A DNA stretch of 59,367 nucleotides from NCBI GenBank assembly GCA_017520545.1, contig JAFXFM010000020.1, positions 1 through 59,367 of the forward strand. The letters are read 5' to 3'. The notes beneath the pieces were generated by a model. That model was not told where the DNA came from and did not search any database. It saw only the letters and a list, made by a program, of their open reading frames with translations. The stretch is from Alistipes sp. (GTDB lineage: Bacteria > Bacteroidota > Bacteroidia > Bacteroidales > Rikenellaceae). The translations under genes and the position numbers were made by a program. Position 1 is the stretch's first letter, and each line of letters begins with the position of its first letter. This document shows positions 9,829 to 18,540 of this stretch, one piece after another.

Positions 9829-11010
9829 TTGGACTCTATTCAACATATAACTTTGGCACAACTGCAAGGGCGAATATCCATCGCTCTGGCGGACACATTG
9901 CCGTTGCCGGTGTGGGTGAGTGCGGAGGTTGCCGATATAAAAATCAACGCTTCGGGGCACTGCTACATTGAACTTATCGAGAAGAACGAGAAGACAGGAG
10001 CAACCGAGGCGCAAGCGAGAGCTACGATTTGGCGCTCACAGGTGATGAGCACCATAGGTCGCTTCGAGCAGGAGAGCGGACAACGCCTTGCAAAGGGTAT
10101 GAAAATTCTCTTCAAGGCGACCGTCCAGCACCACGCTGTCTATGGTATATCATTACAAATCCAAGCGATTGATGCGATGCACACCATAGGCGATATGGAG
10201 CGTCGCCGACAGCAGACTATCGAACAACTCCAAAAAGAGGGGGTGTGGGATATGAACCGCTCACAACAGATGCCATTGGTGGTGCAGCGAGTGGCGGTGA
10301 TTTCGAGTGCTACAGCTGCGGGCTATCGCGACTTTATGAAGGAGTTGGAGCGAAGCGCCTACCGCATCAAATCCGAATTATTCGAGGCTACAATGCAGGG
10401 CGAGAGGTGCGACGAGAGCATCGTGGCAGCACTCTACGCCGTAGCCGAGCGCAAGGAGGAGTTCGATGCGGTGGCTATAATTCGTGGTGGTGGCTCGACA
10501 GGCGACTTGGAGTGCTACAACTCCTATCTGCTCTCGTTTGCCGTAACGCAATTCCCGTTGCCTGTGCTTACGGGTATCGGACACGACAAGGATACGAGCG
10601 TTACCGATATGGTGGCTCATACACCTCTGAAAACCCCTACGGCAGTAGCGGCGTGGATAGATGGGCGAGCAGCCGACTTTGACGGAGCATTAGAGTATTG
10701 CGCCATCTCGTTGCGCGACATCTGCCGACAATCGACTCACGCAGCAGCACTCCGCTTGGAGCAGTACTCCGGCGAGGTGCGCCACTTGGCAGAGCGTATG
10801 TTGCAGAGCGAGGCACAACGTTTGGAGGGCATAGCCACGGTGGTGGCAAACTTCGCCCCCGAGCGCATCTTCCGCCTCGGCTACGCCATAGCCCGCAAGG
10901 AGGGTAAAGCATTGCAAAGTGTTGAGGATGTGGCTATTGGCGACAGCATAAACATATCGCTTGCCAACGGAGAGATTGAAAGTAAAATAACAAAAATAAC
11001 AAAAAGCTAA
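9829..11010 (+). CDS. xseA: Exodeoxyribonuclease VII large subunit
   Basis: The catalytic subunit of the nuclease that degrades single-stranded DNA from both ends. The 393-residue protein has the N-terminal OB fold (LPVWVSAEVADIKINASGHC), the catalytic core (RVAVISSATAAGYRDF, then DAVAIIRGGGSTGDLECYNS, LPVLTGIGHDKDTSVTDMVAH, KTPTAVA) and a C-terminal segment. It appears to begin at a TTG (9829), since no ATG precedes the conserved OB fold in frame. The small subunit follows 32 bases downstream. Confidence 0.95.
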   Translation: MDSIQHITLAQLQGRISIALADTLPLPVWVSAEVADIKINASGHCYIELIEKNEKTGATEAQARATIWRSQVMSTIGRFEQESGQRLAKGMKILFKATVQHHAVYGISLQIQAIDAMHTIGDMERRRQQTIEQLQKEGVWDMNRSQQMPLVVQRVAVISSATAAGYRDFMKELERSAYRIKSELFEATMQGERCDESIVAALYAVAERKEEFDAVAIIRGGGSTGDLECYNSYLLSFAVTQFPLPVLTGIGHDKDTSVTDMVAHTPLKTPTAVAAWIDGRAADFDGALEYCAISLRDICRQSTHAAALRLEQYSGEVRHLAERMLQSEAQRLEGIATVVANFAPERIFRLGYAIARKEGKALQSVEDVAIGDSINISLANGEIESKITKITKS

Positions 11011-11042
11011 TGGCCAATGGCTAATAGCTAAAAGCTAAATAT

Positions 11043-11219
11043 ATGACTTACAAAGAGGCGATAGCTGAGATTGAGCAGATATTGAAATCGTTGCGCGAGG
11101 AGCAGAACAGCATTGACACCCTCTCGGAGCGAGTGGAACGCGCAAGCGAACTGATTGCACTCTGCCGCGAGAAACTGCGCAAAGCAGAAAATGAGGTAAA
11201 TAAGGTTCTCGAAGATTAG
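11043..11219 (+). CDS. xseB: Exodeoxyribonuclease VII small subunit
   Basis: A 58-residue all-helical protein: MTYKEAIAEIEQILKSLREE, then a helix ending KAENEVNKVLED. XseB multimers bind XseA to make the working enzyme. Its length is right for the family and its place directly after xseA supports the call. The stop codon is followed after 3 bases by the start of the methyltransferase gene. Confidence 0.93.
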   Translation: MTYKEAIAEIEQILKSLREEQNSIDTLSERVERASELIALCREKLRKAENEVNKVLED

Positions 11220-11222
11220 ACA

Positions 11223-12098
11223 ATGGGGGTAATTCAAAAAATAGTCAAGTGGTCGCTAAACCATCTGCCTCGCACCTTCTTGCAGAGGATTGCAAGTTGG
11301 GGTGTGCCGATGTTGGGTGTGTGGTATGCTGGTAAGGGGCGCAAATGTCCGATTTGCGGTAAGCAGGTGCGCGAATTCTTGCCGTACGGCTACGGCGTAT
11401 CACGTCGTGATGCACTCTGCCCACGCTGCCTGGCATTGGAGCGACACCGCTTGCTGTGGCTCTACATCGAACGCGAAACCGACCTTCTCGGTGGCTATCC
11501 TACCCTATTGCATATCGCCCCCGAGGTGGCGTTGAAACGACAATTCGAGCGACACTACGGCAAGGAGCACGCCGACAGCTACCTCACTGCCGACTTGGAG
11601 AGTCCACTGGCGAAGTTGCACTTCGATATTCAGGATATTCCGCTCGAAGATGAGAGCGTCGATGTAGTGATTTGTAACCATATTCTCGAACACGTCGAGG
11701 ACGATAGAAGGGCTCTGCGCGAGTTGTACCGCATACTCCGACGAGGTGGTTGGGGCGTGGTGCTTGTACCACAAGACCTAAACCGCGAAACTACCTTCGA
11801 GGACGATACGATAACATCACCCGAGGAGCGTGCAAAGGTGTTCGGACAGTATGACCACCGCCGCATCTATGGACGCGATTACGCCGAGCGACTGCGAGAA
11901 TGTGGCTTCGAGGCGGAGGATATTGAGTATGAAAAGCGACTTTCCGAAGAGGAGATTAAGCAATATGCCACCGGCGGAGAGCGTTTGTATATTGTAAAAC
12001 GGAAAACGGAAAGCGGAACCGACGCCAAGTCTAGCGCAGAGGCTGCTTGCAGACTATGCCTTGACGCGAAGGAGGAAAAGCCTGCGAAGCAGGATTAA
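11223..12098 (+). CDS. Class I SAM-dependent methyltransferase with N-terminal zinc-ribbon-like motif
   Basis: A 291-residue protein. Residues about 40-75 contain CPICGK and, 26 residues on, CPRCLALERHR, which probably bind zinc. The Methyltransf_11-like core follows: LHIAPEVALKRQF (SAM-binding loop), DIQDIPLEDESVDVVICNHI and LEHVEDDRRALRELYRILRRGG. Substrate unknown. The last 33 residues or so (from about 11998) are encoded by a GGAAAACGG run and an 80-bp dispersed repeat also found at 31757-31838, so the native C-terminus has probably been lengthened by repeat insertion. It is packed 3 bases after xseB and likely cotranscribed. Confidence 0.85.
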   Translation: MGVIQKIVKWSLNHLPRTFLQRIASWGVPMLGVWYAGKGRKCPICGKQVREFLPYGYGVSRRDALCPRCLALERHRLLWLYIERETDLLGGYPTLLHIAPEVALKRQFERHYGKEHADSYLTADLESPLAKLHFDIQDIPLEDESVDVVICNHILEHVEDDRRALRELYRILRRGGWGVVLVPQDLNRETTFEDDTITSPEERAKVFGQYDHRRIYGRDYAERLRECGFEAEDIEYEKRLSEEEIKQYATGGERLYIVKRKTESGTDAKSSAEAACRLCLDAKEEKPAKQD

Positions 12099-12100
12099 AA
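12016..12100. repeat. 80-bp dispersed repeat inside the methyltransferase 3' end
   Basis: The stretch with GCAGAGGCTGCTTGCAGACT and GAAGGAGGAAAA matches 31757-31838 at roughly 80 percent identity. Here it is translated as the methyltransferase tail; at the other site it is intergenic. Confidence 0.85.
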
Positions 12101-12120
12101 CGGAAAACGGAAAACTGAAA

Positions 12121-12234
12121 GACAAAAGTAATTTCCAGCGCACCCCAGAACCCCTAGTAAGCACCTAAGGTGCGCCCCTAGTAAACCCCAGAATCACTGC
12201 GCCGTGATATGGGTAGGAGTTCGCAAAACGGAAA
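12121..12234. repeat. 114-bp dispersed repeat, copy 2
   Basis: It matches 9111-9224 with four substitutions over 114 bases, and like copy 1 is flanked by GGAAAACGG units. It lies just before the RelA/SpoT homologue and creates a spurious in-frame extension of that gene back to 12209. Confidence 0.92.
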
Positions 12235-12256
12235 GCGATTTTGGTTAATTAAAGAG

Positions 12257-14473
12257 ATGACGATGATGACTATTATGGAGAGGTATAGCAAATTGAGGGA
12301 GGCTGTAAAAAATCAGTTCTCGACCACGACGCAGGAGTTGGTGGATAAGGCACTCATATTTGCAGAGGAGCGAATGGAGGGTTTGACCCGTTACGACGGC
12401 ACACCTATGCTTAATCACGCCGCAGAGGTGGCGTACATTGTCGCTACCGAGGTTGGTTTAGGACGCAACTCCACGCTCGCATCTATACTCCACGACACAG
12501 TACGCATTGTAGCGGCAACCGATGATGATGAAGCACTCGACACCCTACTCAAAACCATTCGCACAGAGTTTGGCGAGGAGGTTATAGGTATCGTAATGGG
12601 CTTGACAAGCATCTCCGAGCTAAAACTCAATACACAGCACGACCAAGCCTCCGATTTCCGCGATATGATTGTGTCCTACTCGGAAGACCCACGAGTGATA
12701 TTGATAAAACTCGCCGACCGCCTCGAAGTGATGCGCTCGATAGCGATGTTCCCCGAGGAGAAGCGACAGAAGAAGGCGTGGGAGTCGATGAACCTCTACG
12801 CGCAAATCGCCCACAAACTCGGTCTTTACAACATAAAGAGTGAATTGGAGGATCTCTCGCTCGCACAGCTCGAACCTGCTGACTACAAACACATCATCGA
12901 CAAGTTACGCGAGGGAGAGAAGGAGCGTATGGCGTTTATCGAGCGATTTGTGGAGCCTATCCGCAATGGGCTCGATGAGGCGAAGATAAAGTACCACATA
13001 AAGAGCCGTACAAAGTCGGTATATTCGATTTGGAACAAGATGCGCAAACAGAAGGTTCCATTCGAGGGCGTTTACGACATCTTCGCCATTCGCATAATTA
13101 TAGATTGTCCCGAGGCGGTAGAGAAGGCTCAGTGTTGGTTGGCGTACTCTATCGTAGGCGACATCTACACCCCCAATATCGACCGCATACGCGACTGGAT
13201 ATCGATTCCAAAGTCGAATGGCTACGAGTCGTTACACACCACCGTTGCTGCCGGCGACGGCAAGTGGGTGGAGATTCAGATTCGCACCGAGCGTATGGAC
13301 AACATTGCCGAGCTGGGTATTGCTGCCCACTGGCGTTACAAGGGGGTAAATCAAGGCGGTCAGACCAGCGAACAGTGGTTGCAACGCCTGCGCGAAACGA
13401 TGAGCGAAACCAAAGAGGATATCGCCGAACGTTTCGATGCTACACCCGCTTCGAGCGAGATTTTCGTCTATACCCCGAATGGCGACATCCGCAAACTGCC
13501 CGAAGGGGCTACCGTGTTGGACTTCGCCTTCGATATCCACTCGAACTTGGGCTGCACTTGCTCGGGAGGTAAGGTGAATGGTCGTGCTGTACCCATCCGC
13601 GAAACGCTACGCAATGGAGACATCGTAGAGATTCTGACGCAGAAGAATCAACAGCCAAAGGCAGATTGGCTAAACTTTGTGGTTACAAGCCGCGCCAAGA
13701 GCAAAATCAAGTCGGTGATACGCGAGGAGCAGGCGAAAAATGCCAATCTTGGACGCGAGGAGTTGGAACGCAAGTTAAAGAACTGGAAGATAGCAAAGAG
13801 CATCGACGAAGTGGTGGCATACCTCTGTAAATACTACAAACAGCGCACCGGCACAGCCCTCTACGAGCTTATTGCCGAGGAGAAACTCGATCTTGGCGTT
13901 ATCAAGGAGATACTTTCGAAGTGGCTTTCGGGTGAAGCCGACGAGGAGCGTCGTGCAGCCGAAGCGGAGGCTGAGGCTCGTCGCCGTGCAACCGCAGCAA
14001 CTCCTGTGAAGCAGTCGAGCGATGCGCTTATCATCGACGAGAGCATCAACAACATTGTCTACAAACTTGCCAAGTGTTGCAACCCAATTAAGGGCGACGA
14101 CATCTTCGGCTTTGTAACAATAAATACGGGTATTACAATTCACCGCACCGACTGCCCGAATGCAAAGCGTATGCGTGAGCACTATCCGTACCGCATAATG
14201 GAGGCGAAATGGCGCGAGAATGCGCAGGGAGCCTTCCGCGTTACGATAGCGATAAATGCTAACGACTCGGCAGGTTTGGTAAATCAGATTACCGAGGTGG
14301 TGAGCCGCGATATGAAGCTGAATATCCGCTCGATAAATCTTAACTCGCGAGGCGACGGCACAGGCTTCGGAACAATCAGCGTTGAGGTGCCTTCGGTGGG
14401 AGTTGTCGATTCGTTGATACACGCTATAATGCGTATTAAAGGTATTCAACGAGCATACCGAGTGAAAAACTAA
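12257..14473 (+). CDS. RelA/SpoT homologue, probably synthetase-only
   Basis: A 738-residue long RSH enzyme that makes the alarmone (p)ppGpp from ATP and GDP/GTP. Order: HD-type hydrolase domain (about 25-180), synthetase domain (about 230-360; YDIFAIRII holds the catalytic aspartate, VEIQIRT the glutamate), TGS (IFVYTPNGDIRKLPEGATVL), helical region, zinc-finger-like CCNPIKGDDIFGF, and C-terminal ACT domain. The hydrolase motif reads HDTVRI (H79, D80, R83, I84) where active enzymes have HDxxED, and the usual RLHNMR reads RLEVMR. Both changes hit residues needed for (p)ppGpp breakdown, so hydrolase activity is probably lost. I chose the ATG at 12257, after AAAGAG; an earlier ATG at 12209 lies in a dispersed repeat. 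Confidence 0.93.
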   Translation: MTMMTIMERYSKLREAVKNQFSTTTQELVDKALIFAEERMEGLTRYDGTPMLNHAAEVAYIVATEVGLGRNSTLASILHDTVRIVAATDDDEALDTLLKTIRTEFGEEVIGIVMGLTSISELKLNTQHDQASDFRDMIVSYSEDPRVILIKLADRLEVMRSIAMFPEEKRQKKAWESMNLYAQIAHKLGLYNIKSELEDLSLAQLEPADYKHIIDKLREGEKERMAFIERFVEPIRNGLDEAKIKYHIKSRTKSVYSIWNKMRKQKVPFEGVYDIFAIRIIIDCPEAVEKAQCWLAYSIVGDIYTPNIDRIRDWISIPKSNGYESLHTTVAAGDGKWVEIQIRTERMDNIAELGIAAHWRYKGVNQGGQTSEQWLQRLRETMSETKEDIAERFDATPASSEIFVYTPNGDIRKLPEGATVLDFAFDIHSNLGCTCSGGKVNGRAVPIRETLRNGDIVEILTQKNQQPKADWLNFVVTSRAKSKIKSVIREEQAKNANLGREELERKLKNWKIAKSIDEVVAYLCKYYKQRTGTALYELIAEEKLDLGVIKEILSKWLSGEADEERRAAEAEAEARRRATAATPVKQSSDALIIDESINNIVYKLAKCCNPIKGDDIFGFVTINTGITIHRTDCPNAKRMREHYPYRIMEAKWRENAQGAFRVTIAINANDSAGLVNQITEVVSRDMKLNIRSINLNSRGDGTGFGTISVEVPSVGVVDSLIHAIMRIKGIQRAYRVKN

Positions 14474-14495
14474 ACCATAAATAATAATTATTAAG

Positions 14496-15470
14496 ATGAA
14501 GAAAATTCTGAGATCTATTGCAGTGGTGCTATTTGCCGTAGTTGCCGTATCGTGCACAGAGGCAAAGCGCAGTGGAAACCCTATCGTAGAGGGTTGGTAC
14601 GCCGACCCTGAGGGTGTAATTTTTGGCGATACCTATTGGGTATATCCGACTTGGTCGAAACCGTTTAAGGAGCAGTTGCATTTCGATGCCTTCTCGTCGA
14701 AGGATCTTGTAACGTGGCAGAAGCACGAGCGCATAATTGACCAATCGTCAATCTCGTGGCTCACTCACGCATTGTGGGCACCATCAATCATCGAAAAGGA
14801 GGGTAAGTACTACCTGATGTTCTCGTGCAACAATGTTCGCGAAGGCGAAGTTGGCGGTATCGGCGTAGCGGTGGCAGATAACCCCGCAGGACCATTCAAA
14901 GACCACCTCGGCAAGCCACTTATCAACGATATTATCAATGGTGCGCAGCCTATCGACCAATTCGTATTCAAAGATACAGACGGCACCTACTATATGTATT
15001 ACGGTGGTTGGAAGCACTGCAACGTCGGCAAGTTGAACGACGACTTCACAGGCTTTGTACCGTTCGAAAATGGCGAGGTGTTCAAGGAGATTACTCCGGG
15101 TGAGTACGTCGAAGGTCCGTTTATGTTTATCAAGGACGGCAAGTACTACTTTATGTGGTCGGAGGGCAAATGGCGCAAGGACAACTATCGCGTAGCGTAC
15201 GCTATCGCCGACAATCCACTCGGTCCATTCGAGTCGCGTGGCGTGATTTTGCAGACCGACAAAGAGATTGGCACAGGTGCAGGACACCACTCGGTAATGC
15301 ACAACCCTCGTAGCGGCAAGTACTACATCGTCTATCACCGCCACCCACTCGGCTCGACCGATGGTGATGACCGCCGCACCTGCATCGACGAGTTGCACTT
15401 CGATGCAGAGGGCAACATTCTCCCCGTGAAGATGACCTTCGAGGGTGTCGAGGCTGACCCTTTGAAGTAA
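14496..15470 (+). CDS. Glycoside hydrolase family 43-like lipoprotein
   Basis: A 324-residue five-bladed propeller glycosidase, likely releasing arabinose, xylose or galactose from polysaccharides. The lipobox VAVSC (C20) predicts a lipid-anchored surface or periplasmic enzyme. The three acid residues expected for GH43 are D37 (YADPEG), D154 (QPIDQFVFKD) and E206 (EYVEGPFMF). AGHHSVMHNP is a further family hallmark. It begins 22 bases after the RSH gene and is followed by a strong hairpin terminator. Confidence 0.88.
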   Translation: MKKILRSIAVVLFAVVAVSCTEAKRSGNPIVEGWYADPEGVIFGDTYWVYPTWSKPFKEQLHFDAFSSKDLVTWQKHERIIDQSSISWLTHALWAPSIIEKEGKYYLMFSCNNVREGEVGGIGVAVADNPAGPFKDHLGKPLINDIINGAQPIDQFVFKDTDGTYYMYYGGWKHCNVGKLNDDFTGFVPFENGEVFKEITPGEYVEGPFMFIKDGKYYFMWSEGKWRKDNYRVAYAIADNPLGPFESRGVILQTDKEIGTGAGHHSVMHNPRSGKYYIVYHRHPLGSTDGDDRRTCIDELHFDAEGNILPVKMTFEGVEADPLK

Positions 15471-15487
15471 AATTACAAAAAAAGAAC

Positions 15488-15519
15488 GATACGAGGCGAC
15501 CGAAAAGTCGCCTCGTATC
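15488..15519. terminator. Hairpin terminator between convergent genes
   Basis: A 13-bp perfect stem GATACGAGGCGAC / GTCGCCTCGTATC with a 6-nt loop, followed on the plus strand by TATTTGTT. It lies between the GH43 gene (plus) and the hydrolase gene (minus), so it may serve both. Confidence 0.85.
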
Positions 15520-15540
15520 TATTTGTTGCGAGTAGTCGAA

Positions 15541-16341
15541 CTACCTCCTATACTGCATTACCCAATCGAGTCGCTCTGCGGAGAATGCCTCACGGCACAA
15601 ATCCTCACGTGAGGCCGTGCGAATAACGTCCTCACGAATTACACCACCCTCATCGCGCACCATATCGATAAAACTGTCGAGCAGAGGCGCCACGGAGTAG
15701 ACATCGCTTACACCCTTAACCGAGAGAATCGGTGTTTTGGCAACATTCGTAACAGATATTGTATCGTCCGGATCAGCCGCTACGGCCATAGCTGCAGCAA
15801 ACATCTCGGGATAGTCCGATATCATACGCCACACACCTCCTGCACCAGCCGGTCTGTTGGCGTCGGAGTAACCAAGAATATATACCTGTGAAGCATCAAC
15901 GTTATCGTTCTTTCTGAGGTAGTTATCGAGCATAGCCTTCAACAACTCCGACATTGTCAAATGCGAAGCGGTCTTCGAGTTCTCGTCCCACTCACATCCC
16001 GTAGGACACTGCGGAGCCAGCATCACAGCCTTTATGTTGTGGGTTTTGAGATAGTACCACACATTGATCATTGCGTCCTGATGCAACTGCGACTCATTAT
16101 CCGAGCCGTTTGCATACTGACCGTGCAACACCACCACAAGCGCGGATTTGTCCTGCGTAGAATTGTCAAATGCGCACTCCTGATAGTTGAGTATTTTACC
16201 CTCGTGAGAGAATGTACCCGCCTTGAAAAATTCGTCAATAGTTGTTGGAATCGACGGAATATCGTCGTTATCCTTTGTACATTGCAGCGAGATAGTCGCC
16301 ACGGCAAGTACAAGCGCTAAAAGTCTAAATTTGGTTCTCAT
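15541..16341 (-). CDS. Alpha/beta-hydrolase-like lipoprotein with an altered nucleophile elbow
   Basis: A 266-residue lipoprotein (lipobox ISLQC) resembling PHB-depolymerase/LpqC-type esterases. ALVVVLHGQYANGSDNES is the oxyanion strand. The usual GxSxGG elbow is replaced by ILGYSDANRPAGAGG: GYSDA still offers a serine, but an insertion separates it from the glycines. An acid (GVSDVYSV) is possible near the C-terminus, but no clear histidine follows it. It may be an inactive or altered member. No close neighbour explains its job; it converges with GH43. Confidence 0.65.
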   Translation of the reverse strand: MRTKFRLLALVLAVATISLQCTKDNDDIPSIPTTIDEFFKAGTFSHEGKILNYQECAFDNSTQDKSALVVVLHGQYANGSDNESQLHQDAMINVWYYLKTHNIKAVMLAPQCPTGCEWDENSKTASHLTMSELLKAMLDNYLRKNDNVDASQVYILGYSDANRPAGAGGVWRMISDYPEMFAAAMAVAADPDDTISVTNVAKTPILSVKGVSDVYSVAPLLDSFIDMVRDEGGVIREDVIRTASREDLCREAFSAERLDWVMQYRR

Positions 16342-16428
16342 ATAAGTAAAGTTTTAAGTTGGTTCTCTACTTATTAAGACACCAAATCGGCAGAAAGTTA
16401 AATCTCGCAGAATTTTTTTGCAGAAATA

Positions 16429-17286
16429 TCACAACCCCATATTAAGACTTCGCGAGCCGATGTTCAGCATAGCCACCAACTCCGACACCGAAGCGTTGTA
16501 GCTCATTGCAATATATGGCGGTTTCGAAAATTCGGAACGACACTCGCGAATATATTGGTGCAAAGGCTCGGGCATAACGCTCGATATATCCATCAACAGA
16601 TGCGCATAGCGTATCGACAACGGAACCTCGTGGGCCGATGGAAAGAGTAGCGATGCGTGGTGGGTATCGGACGATATATGAACATTCACAAAGAGCGTTT
16701 TACCATCGCTTGTGCCTATATTTTGAAGGCGATGAGCCGCACTGCGCAACATATCGTATCCCGCATCCGAAGCCTCGCCATCGGTTATATTAAAGACCAA
16801 CGGAGGAAAGCTGTCGCTATTCTCCTCGCAAGCACACCAATTGCTGACAAGGTTCGTAACAGCACAAATCATCTTATACATAGGCGTAGCACCTTGTGCG
16901 CAAGGCTTAACCCATATCGACACCTCCTCTCGGAAGGAGCGTGTACCGCTATTTATGGTTCTATAATCGAGAGTGTAGGGCATACGTGGGACTTCTCGCG
17001 CCGACAACACCGTTATAGGTTGAAAGGCGATATCCTCGCCCAGCAACGAATAGACACTCTCGCCCGAATAACCAATCAGAGCAATATCGTAGTAGTGACG
17101 ATACTCGCCATTACGATACGAACGCATAATCAACTCGTCAATCAAGTTGCCGACAACCATCGAAACCACCTCCGACTTCGACATTTCAACGCCATTAAGC
17201 TTCATCTTTCCACCCATCGAACACGACTGGTCGATTGCTATCACTATTGCCGCACGATGACGGCGGGTTATCTCTTGCGAATACAT
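16429..17286 (-). CDS. von Willebrand factor type A domain protein
   Basis: A 285-residue cytoplasmic-looking protein without signal peptide. The metal-ion-dependent adhesion site is visible: DQSCSM (DxSxS) at residues about 19-24, a threonine in QGATPM and an aspartate in NITDGEAS. These residues bind Mg and a partner protein. It starts 2 bases after the stop codon of the kinase-WG gene, so the two are cotranscribed and probably translationally coupled. Pairs of vWA proteins and kinases are known from the TerY-P type of modules, but no phosphatase gene is present here. Function unknown. Confidence 0.83.
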   Translation of the reverse strand: MYSQEITRRHRAAIVIAIDQSCSMGGKMKLNGVEMSKSEVVSMVVGNLIDELIMRSYRNGEYRHYYDIALIGYSGESVYSLLGEDIAFQPITVLSAREVPRMPYTLDYRTINSGTRSFREEVSIWVKPCAQGATPMYKMICAVTNLVSNWCACEENSDSFPPLVFNITDGEASDAGYDMLRSAAHRLQNIGTSDGKTLFVNVHISSDTHHASLLFPSAHEVPLSIRYAHLLMDISSVMPEPLHQYIRECRSEFSKPPYIAMSYNASVSELVAMLNIGSRSLNMGL

Positions 17287-17288
17287 TT

Positions 17289-18386
17289 TTACATCCTCTC
17301 TATATCTCCATTTCTGTATATTACAAACACTCCGTCCTCGCGCTCAATGCGGGTAACGCCCGCCTTAAATGGCTTTATACCCACGCCACGGCCACAAGTT
17401 ATCGCCACCTTTCCGGTCGCATCTATAAAGTGCCACACATCGCCTATACGCACCAACGCCAACCCTTCGCTAAACTCGAAAGCCAAGTCGTAGAGAGGCG
17501 GTATAACAAAGCGTCCATCTACCACAAAACCCCAATAGCCATTGTAGTATTCGAGCATCGGTGTTTCGGACGAAGCGACCGCATACGAAGGTTCCAATAG
17601 GCTTTTGAGTTGTGGCAACTCCAAACGTGGCGATCGCAACAACTTCGCAATGCGATAGTGCCGCACATCACCACGCTCGGCAAATATGCGCTCTATACAC
17701 TCCAACATCTCGTCCTTGCCCGCCACAGCCAACTGTGGACGAATAAGCAGGTAGTCCATATTCGGAAGCCCCCGTCCGATAGTACTATCCTCCGCCATTG
17801 CAGCCAAAGCGGTCGCAATAAGAGCTATTGGATAGTCGTCTATATCGCGCCCGAAATTCGACCTATCGCGCAAAGGGTGCTGATACTGCTGCGTACCTAT
17901 CTCCACGCAATCGTCCGCAGTAAAACCCTCGCAGTACATCGCATCGAAATCTATCAGATGAAGACCGTCGGAGGAGAGTATTATATTATCGGGCTTCACA
18001 TCGCCGTGCGCCCACTTCTCGTTAAGTAGCCATAGGGCAAACTCCTCGAACATCTGCGATAGTGCCCGCATCTTTACCGGTTTGTTGTAGCACTCCTCTA
18101 TCTTTTGCTGCAACGACACACCCTCGTGCCAATCGCACAAAACAACGTCCGACAAGCCATAGACCGTATCGCTCGAATTTACAAGCAACTCCTTCGGATA
18201 GTATCTGTCGCCATATATCGCTCGCAGATTGCGATGCGAACGCATATATACTCGCATAGCCATCTTCTTGCCATCGCACATCACCTCGAAGACAATCACA
18301 GAGTTGCCAATCGAGCATCGCACCCTATCGGCTCTACCCTCCTCCAAAATAGGGTATATCTGCCGAGAAGCCAGCGTCCTCGACAT
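17289..18386 (-). CDS. Protein kinase-like protein with C-terminal WG repeats
   Basis: A protein of about 365 residues. A kinase-like core shows HGDVKPDN (catalytic loop, with HGD in place of HRD) and LIDFD (in place of DFG), plus GTQQYQHPL in the activation region. The C-terminal 80 residues read YYNGYWGFVVDGRFVIPPLYDLAFEFSEGL..., the pattern of WG beta-repeats. A promoter -7 box (18442-18449) would put transcription start near 18436, so the first ATG at 18437 cannot be used normally; I take the ATG at 18386 (MSRTLASRQIYPILEEG). The vWA gene follows 2 bases downstream. Substrate unknown. Confidence 0.75.
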   Translation of the reverse strand: MSRTLASRQIYPILEEGRADRVRCSIGNSVIVFEVMCDGKKMAMRVYMRSHRNLRAIYGDRYYPKELLVNSSDTVYGLSDVVLCDWHEGVSLQQKIEECYNKPVKMRALSQMFEEFALWLLNEKWAHGDVKPDNIILSSDGLHLIDFDAMYCEGFTADDCVEIGTQQYQHPLRDRSNFGRDIDDYPIALIATALAAMAEDSTIGRGLPNMDYLLIRPQLAVAGKDEMLECIERIFAERGDVRHYRIAKLLRSPRLELPQLKSLLEPSYAVASSETPMLEYYNGYWGFVVDGRFVIPPLYDLAFEFSEGLALVRIGDVWHFIDATGKVAITCGRGVGIKPFKAGVTRIEREDGVFVIYRNGDIERM

Positions 18387-18441
18387 CACATTCAGATATT
18401 TAACTGCAAGTATATATTGGGCAACAGCCGAAATCATAGAA

Positions 18442-18473
18442 CAAATTTACTACTTACCGCGCAGAATTCCAAC
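18442..18473 (-). promoter_or_regulatory. Promoter of the kinase-vWA operon
   Basis: Minus-strand TAAATTTG (18442-18449) is a good -7 box. GTTG (18470-18473), 20 bases upstream, is a 3-of-4 match to the -33 TTTG. Its position decides the downstream start codon. Confidence 0.6.
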
Positions 18474-18494
18474 TTAACAACCGCAAAAATATGA

Positions 18495-18512
18495 GCCACC
18501 CGCAAAGGTGGC
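18495..18512 (-). terminator. Terminator of the GH123-like gene
   Basis: Stem GCCACC / GGTGGC with a 6-nt loop; on the minus strand it is followed by ATATTTTTG. It is 28 bases beyond the stop codon of the gene ending at 18541. Confidence 0.7.
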
Positions 18513-18540
18513 CCACATCTCTACCTGTTATACCCTCTTT

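Noticed and set aside
12209-12256. A 16-codon N-terminal extension of the RSH
   Set aside because: It is encoded by the 114-bp dispersed repeat and absent from the family N-terminus.
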